DNA of 64,000 bases from Rhodoferax sp. AJA081-3 (lineage in GTDB: Bacteria; Pseudomonadota; Gammaproteobacteria; Burkholderiales; Burkholderiaceae_C), in assembly GCF_017798165.1 (NCBI RefSeq), contig NZ_CP059068.1, forward strand, positions 4,960,001 to 5,024,000, read 5' to 3'. The position numbers and the translations under genes were made by a program. The notes under the pieces were generated by a model, which saw nothing but the letters and a program-made list of their open reading frames with translations, made no database searches and was not told the origin of the DNA. Positions 61,363-64,000 of this stretch are shown piece after piece (position 1 is the first letter of the stretch; each line of letters starts with the position of its first letter).

Positions 61363-61418
61363 AATCGGCCTATAGCCCCCGTGAAATAAGGGGGTAGTGC
61401 TACAAATATAATAGTAGC
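61363..61418 (+). repeat. Dispersed repeat, copy 9, between convergent genes
   Basis: It reads ATCGGCCTATAGCCCCCGT, GAAATAAGGG, then the hairpin GCTAC-AAATATAATA-GTAGC. It lies 18 bases after the sensor kinase stop and 17 before the phaB stop. Confidence 0.9.
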
Positions 61419-61435
61419 CAGGGTTGCAAGCGGTA

Positions 61436-62197
61436 TTAGGTCAGGTACTTGCCGCCGTTGATGGACAGGGTGATGCCGTTGATAAAACCCGCATCGTCCG
61501 CTGCCAGAAACACCACACCGCGCGCCACTTCGGCCGGGCTTGCCAGGCGCCCCGCGGGTACGGACTTGAGAATCTTGTCCATCACCTCCGGCGGCACGGC
61601 GCTCACCATCTCGGTATCGGTGTAGCCCGGGGCAATGGCATTGGCCGTGATGTTGCGCGAGGCACCCTCCAGCGCCAGTGATTTGGTAAATCCAATCATG
61701 CCGGCCTTGGCGGCGGCATAGTTGGTCTGTCCGGCCTGGCCCGACAGGCCATTGACCGAACTGATATTGATGATGCGCCCAAAGTGGCGCTCCCGCATGC
61801 CCTCGATCACCGCGCGGCACATGTTGAAGCAGCTCCCCAGGTCAATGTCGATCACCTCGCGCCACTGCGCCAGGGTCATCTTGTGCAACATCATGTCGCG
61901 GGTGACACCTGCGTTGTTGACCAGCACATCGATAGGGCCCATGGCTGCCTGTACCCGCGCGACGCCGTCTGCACAGGCGTCAAAGTCGGCCACATTCCAG
62001 CTGTAAACCGGCAGGCCAGTGCGGGTGGCAAACTTGTCTGCCGCAGCCGCGTGAGAGCCGAAGTTGACCGCCACGCGGTAACCCGCAGCATGCAGGGCCT
62101 CGGCAATGGCAGCGCCAATACCGGCGGTGCCTCCGGTGACCAGTGCGACGCGTGGATGGGGGGTGTTGGTGGGGTCTGGGCCGGTGTTTGCGGGCAT
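61436..62197 (-). CDS. phaB: Acetoacetyl-CoA reductase PhaB
   Basis: The 253-residue protein is a short-chain dehydrogenase with the PhaB features. VTGGTAGIG is the cofactor loop, then NNAGVTRDMMLHKM, the catalytic stretch NISSVNGLSGQAGQTNYAAAKAG with S, Y and K, and NAIAPGYTDTEMV. It reduces acetoacetyl-CoA to 3-hydroxybutyryl-CoA with NADPH for polyhydroxybutyrate. GAAGGAAG precedes ATG 62197. No phaA or phaC is adjacent, and the Lys/Ala-tailed phasin-like protein lies far away at 17283. The frame before ATG 62197 to 62272 is not coding. Confidence 0.92.
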   Translation of the reverse strand: MPANTGPDPTNTPHPRVALVTGGTAGIGAAIAEALHAAGYRVAVNFGSHAAAADKFATRTGLPVYSWNVADFDACADGVARVQAAMGPIDVLVNNAGVTRDMMLHKMTLAQWREVIDIDLGSCFNMCRAVIEGMRERHFGRIINISSVNGLSGQAGQTNYAAAKAGMIGFTKSLALEGASRNITANAIAPGYTDTEMVSAVPPEVMDKILKSVPAGRLASPAEVARGVVFLAADDAGFINGITLSINGGKYLT

Positions 62198-62319
62198 GGC
62201 AACTTCCTTCGGTATGGGACAGGTCTGATTCTGGAGTTCCACCGCGCAAGCGGATTGACCAAGATCAAACAAGGCCCAATTGCCCGCATGCGAGCGGTAA
62301 GCAGGTGTTGCGCAGCGTG

Positions 62320-62799
62320 TTAGCTGTGGTTCTGGTTGGAAACGGCGATGTCGAAGTGCAACACATCTTCGCGAACACCCAGCTTCGTGTACAGCGCAAT
62401 AGCGGGGTCATCGCCCAGATCGGCCTGTACAAAAACAACGTAAGCGCCGCGTGCCGCGGCCATTTGCCTGAGCACTTGGATCAGGGCTGTCGCGATACCT
62501 TCACGCCGGTGGCCTGCCGCCACGGCCAGGTCGTAGATATAGACCTCGCTGCGCTCCTGCTCGAACTTTTTCAGCTCATAGGCCGCCAGTCCGCCAACCA
62601 CCTCGTTGCCCTTCAACGCAACCAGGGCGATGAAGTAGTCGCTGCCCAGCAGTTTTTCATAATAGGCCGCGCTCGGGCGGTTGCCGTTGTAAGTTGGACG
62701 GTCTTCAAACGCTTCGCCAAATAGGGTCAACAACCCTTCCATCAGCGCTTGGTCATTGGTACGAAGGGGCTGCACGTTGTAGGGCGTTGATGGACGCAT
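62320..62799 (-). CDS. AAC(3)-I-family N-acetyltransferase
   Basis: The 159-residue GNAT protein resembles aminoglycoside 3-N-acetyltransferase type [38 protein letters not shown] and [13 protein letters not shown] (acetyl-CoA loop) are the shared blocks. [21 protein letters not shown] and VLHFDI complete the match, which I made against remembered AAC(3)-Ia sequence. GGGAG lies 6 bases before ATG 62799. It is probably chromosomal and housekeeping-like; whether it acetylates gentamicin-type drugs is untested. No integron or transposon features flank it. Confidence 0.85.
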   Translation of the reverse strand: MRPSTPYNVQPLRTNDQALMEGLLTLFGEAFEDRPTYNGNRPSAAYYEKLLGSDYFIALVALKGNEVVGGLAAYELKKFEQERSEVYIYDLAVAAGHRREGIATALIQVLRQMAAARGAYVVFVQADLGDDPAIALYTKLGVREDVLHFDIAVSNQNHS

Positions 62800-62830
62800 G
62801 GGCTACTCCCAGAGTTGGCTATGTTTGGAA

Positions 62831-63823
62831 CTACCGGCCGGAAGCCTTTAGCAGACTGTCCTTGAGTTTCTTCATGTTTTCCTGCAGCGGCGCAAAGGGT
62901 CCAAACCGGTGCTGGTCGGCCGGAGCACCGTCCACAAAAGGCGGGTAGGGCGCGTCCACCGGTTTGTTCCAGCGGGCGGGGTAGTCGCGCTCGGTGTGGG
63001 CCTTTTGCGGGCGGGGTTTGCTCAGCACAAAGGCGGCCACGTCATAGGCCTCGTCGTCGGTCAGCTGGGGCTGGCCATACACCGTGCCCAAAGGCATATT
63101 GGTCTTGATAAAGGCATAGGCCTCCAGCAGGCGGCCCATGCCGGCACCGTGGTTGAACGAATCTTTGCCCCACAGCGGCGGAAAGGTGTAGCCCGTAGCT
63201 GACCCTACTGCGCCTGCGCGCAGCCCCGCACCCTCTGGCCCATGGCAGGCCACACACTTGGCTTGGTAGACCGTGCTGCCGGCCAACAGGTCGGCACGGC
63301 GGTTGGGTGGCTGCATGGCGGGCACACCCATGCCGTCCACCTTGCCACCTACGGGTACGTCTTTGGACAGGAAGTGCATGTAGGTGGTAAAGGCTTTCAT
63401 CTCGCGGCTATCCAGTGGCAAGGCTTTGCCGGCCATGCTGCGCTCCATGCAGTCGTTGACACGCTGTTCCAGTGTGCCTACCGCGTCATCGCGGCCGCGG
63501 TACTGCGGGTAGGTGGCAGCGACGCCAACCCAAGGCATCGCATATTTTTTGGTGCCCCCGGCCTGGTGGCACGATGCGCAGGCCAAGTTATTGCCCGCGT
63601 ACCGCATCTTGCTGTCCTTGACCTCGGGGCCCAGGTAGGCAAAGGTGCGGTTGGTCAGCTGCTCGCCGTATTTGACCAGCCGACCGTAGGGGTCGTCCTG
63701 CAGTTTGGAGACGTCGTAGGCTTCAGCCGGTTTGATCTGGAAGGCAGCGGGCGCAGCAGCCTGTACAGGAAGGGGGCTGGCGGCGAACAACAACCAAGTC
63801 AATGGAATCAACCGTTTAAGCAT
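62831..63823 (-). CDS. tsdA: TsdA-like dihaem cytochrome c (thiosulfate dehydrogenase family)
   Basis: The 330-residue periplasmic protein has a signal peptide (LLFAASPLPVQA) and two haem sites, CASCH (near residue 80) and CVACH (near residue 190). The TsdA-type stretch YPQYRGRDDAVGTLEQRVNDCMERSM contains a cysteine that may ligate the first haem, as in known TsdA enzymes. A VDGMG region and a later methionine-rich loop fit the second haem. TsdA oxidises thiosulfate to tetrathionate or works in reverse. The family was assigned by motif. A GGAG-type ribosome site is close to the start. Confidence 0.78.
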   Translation of the reverse strand: MLKRLIPLTWLLFAASPLPVQAAAPAAFQIKPAEAYDVSKLQDDPYGRLVKYGEQLTNRTFAYLGPEVKDSKMRYAGNNLACASCHQAGGTKKYAMPWVGVAATYPQYRGRDDAVGTLEQRVNDCMERSMAGKALPLDSREMKAFTTYMHFLSKDVPVGGKVDGMGVPAMQPPNRRADLLAGSTVYQAKCVACHGPEGAGLRAGAVGSATGYTFPPLWGKDSFNHGAGMGRLLEAYAFIKTNMPLGTVYGQPQLTDDEAYDVAAFVLSKPRPQKAHTERDYPARWNKPVDAPYPPFVDGAPADQHRFGPFAPLQENMKKLKDSLLKASGR

Positions 63824-64000
63824 GGAGCTCTCCAGAAAACGAGCAAGCGACAGGTTCAGTATTTCAGTCTATCAAAAGGAGGCTTTTCTAAGCCCTTGAT
63901 TCTCCCGAAGGCGGACGCAGGAAGGCGGACTGTTGTAGCGGTCGAGGCGAGGGTTTTCACGCTGATGGTGTGCCGTTTCGAGGTGGGATACTGGGTTGCA

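Noticed and set aside
1..64000. CRISPR arrays, tRNA or rRNA genes, phage or IS genes
   Set aside because: None were seen. Repeats here are dispersed and not tandem with regular spacers; no transposase or integrase motif was found in any frame.

Overview
The window is ordinary chromosomal DNA, about 62-64 percent GC by eye, from a betaproteobacterium. It is most likely a Comamonadaceae member close to Rhodoferax or Polaromonas. The evidence is the gene families present (TctAB-type transport, acetoacetyl-CoA reductase, several families typical of Burkholderiales), the codon usage, and a roughly 50-bp dispersed repeat scattered between genes. I see no rRNA, tRNA, CRISPR array, prophage or intact insertion sequence. 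About 66 protein-coding genes are supported, two of them shorter than 60 codons.

Layout. 1-3833: the end of a Pro/Ala-rich protein, a tctB-tctA pair without a visible tctC, and a DUF3422 membrane protein. 3834-6334: a peroxide-defence unit with an OxyR-like operator, ahpC, a structured spacer and ahpF. 6403-12389: a run of small enzymes (NIPSNAP, dusC, RibD-like reductase, serine hydrolase, acetyltransferase, trmO, DinB, DOPA-dioxygenase-like) facing nudK. 12476-17239: a second NUDIX protein, a short-chain dehydrogenase, a degenerate GGDEF membrane protein and gshA with a bidirectional terminator. 17283-25362: a lysine/alanine-tailed protein, rbgA, a DHH phosphoesterase, a 47-residue basic protein, a catalase-like protein, a universal stress protein, mtfA, a solitary binding protein and panE. 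25363-25696 is non-coding and carries two consensus DnaA boxes. 25697-34117: DUF924, an M3 peptidase, terC, a TetR/SDR pair with its own operators, a DUF2145 pair, DUF2383 and a membrane C13 peptidase. 34303-46979: DUF3597, a TMADH-like flavoprotein, DUF5071, an M61-like peptidase, an SOS-boxed tag gene, a large hybrid kinase followed by a diguanylate cyclase, and a patatin-like phospholipase. 47122-64000: a fused CoaD-HD protein next to coaE, another binding protein, a 1270-residue DUF748 protein, an LtaS-like sulfatase, a third binding protein, an M23 peptidase, an amidohydrolase, a two-component system, phaB, an AAC(3)-I homologue and a TsdA-like dihaem cytochrome.

Themes. Oxidative and redox stress is well represented (ahpCF, gshA, catalase-like protein, UspA-like protein, TsdA-like cytochrome), as is signalling (hybrid kinase, one active-looking and one degenerate GGDEF protein, a QseBC-type pair). 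Regulation is readable in several places: an OxyR-like site before ahpC, a LexA box over the probable tag promoter, matching inverted repeats before a TetR gene and its SDR neighbour, and an FNR-like site before the universal stress gene.

The most unusual items are the dispersed repeat, the CoaD-HD fusion and the twin DnaA boxes. The repeat's terminal hairpin varies in a compensatory way between copies, and two copies are built into coding sequence. The CoaD-HD fusion lies directly after coaE. The DnaA boxes are far from any replication gene. No complete, clearly new multigene system was found. All identifications come from reading sequence motifs; no database search was possible.
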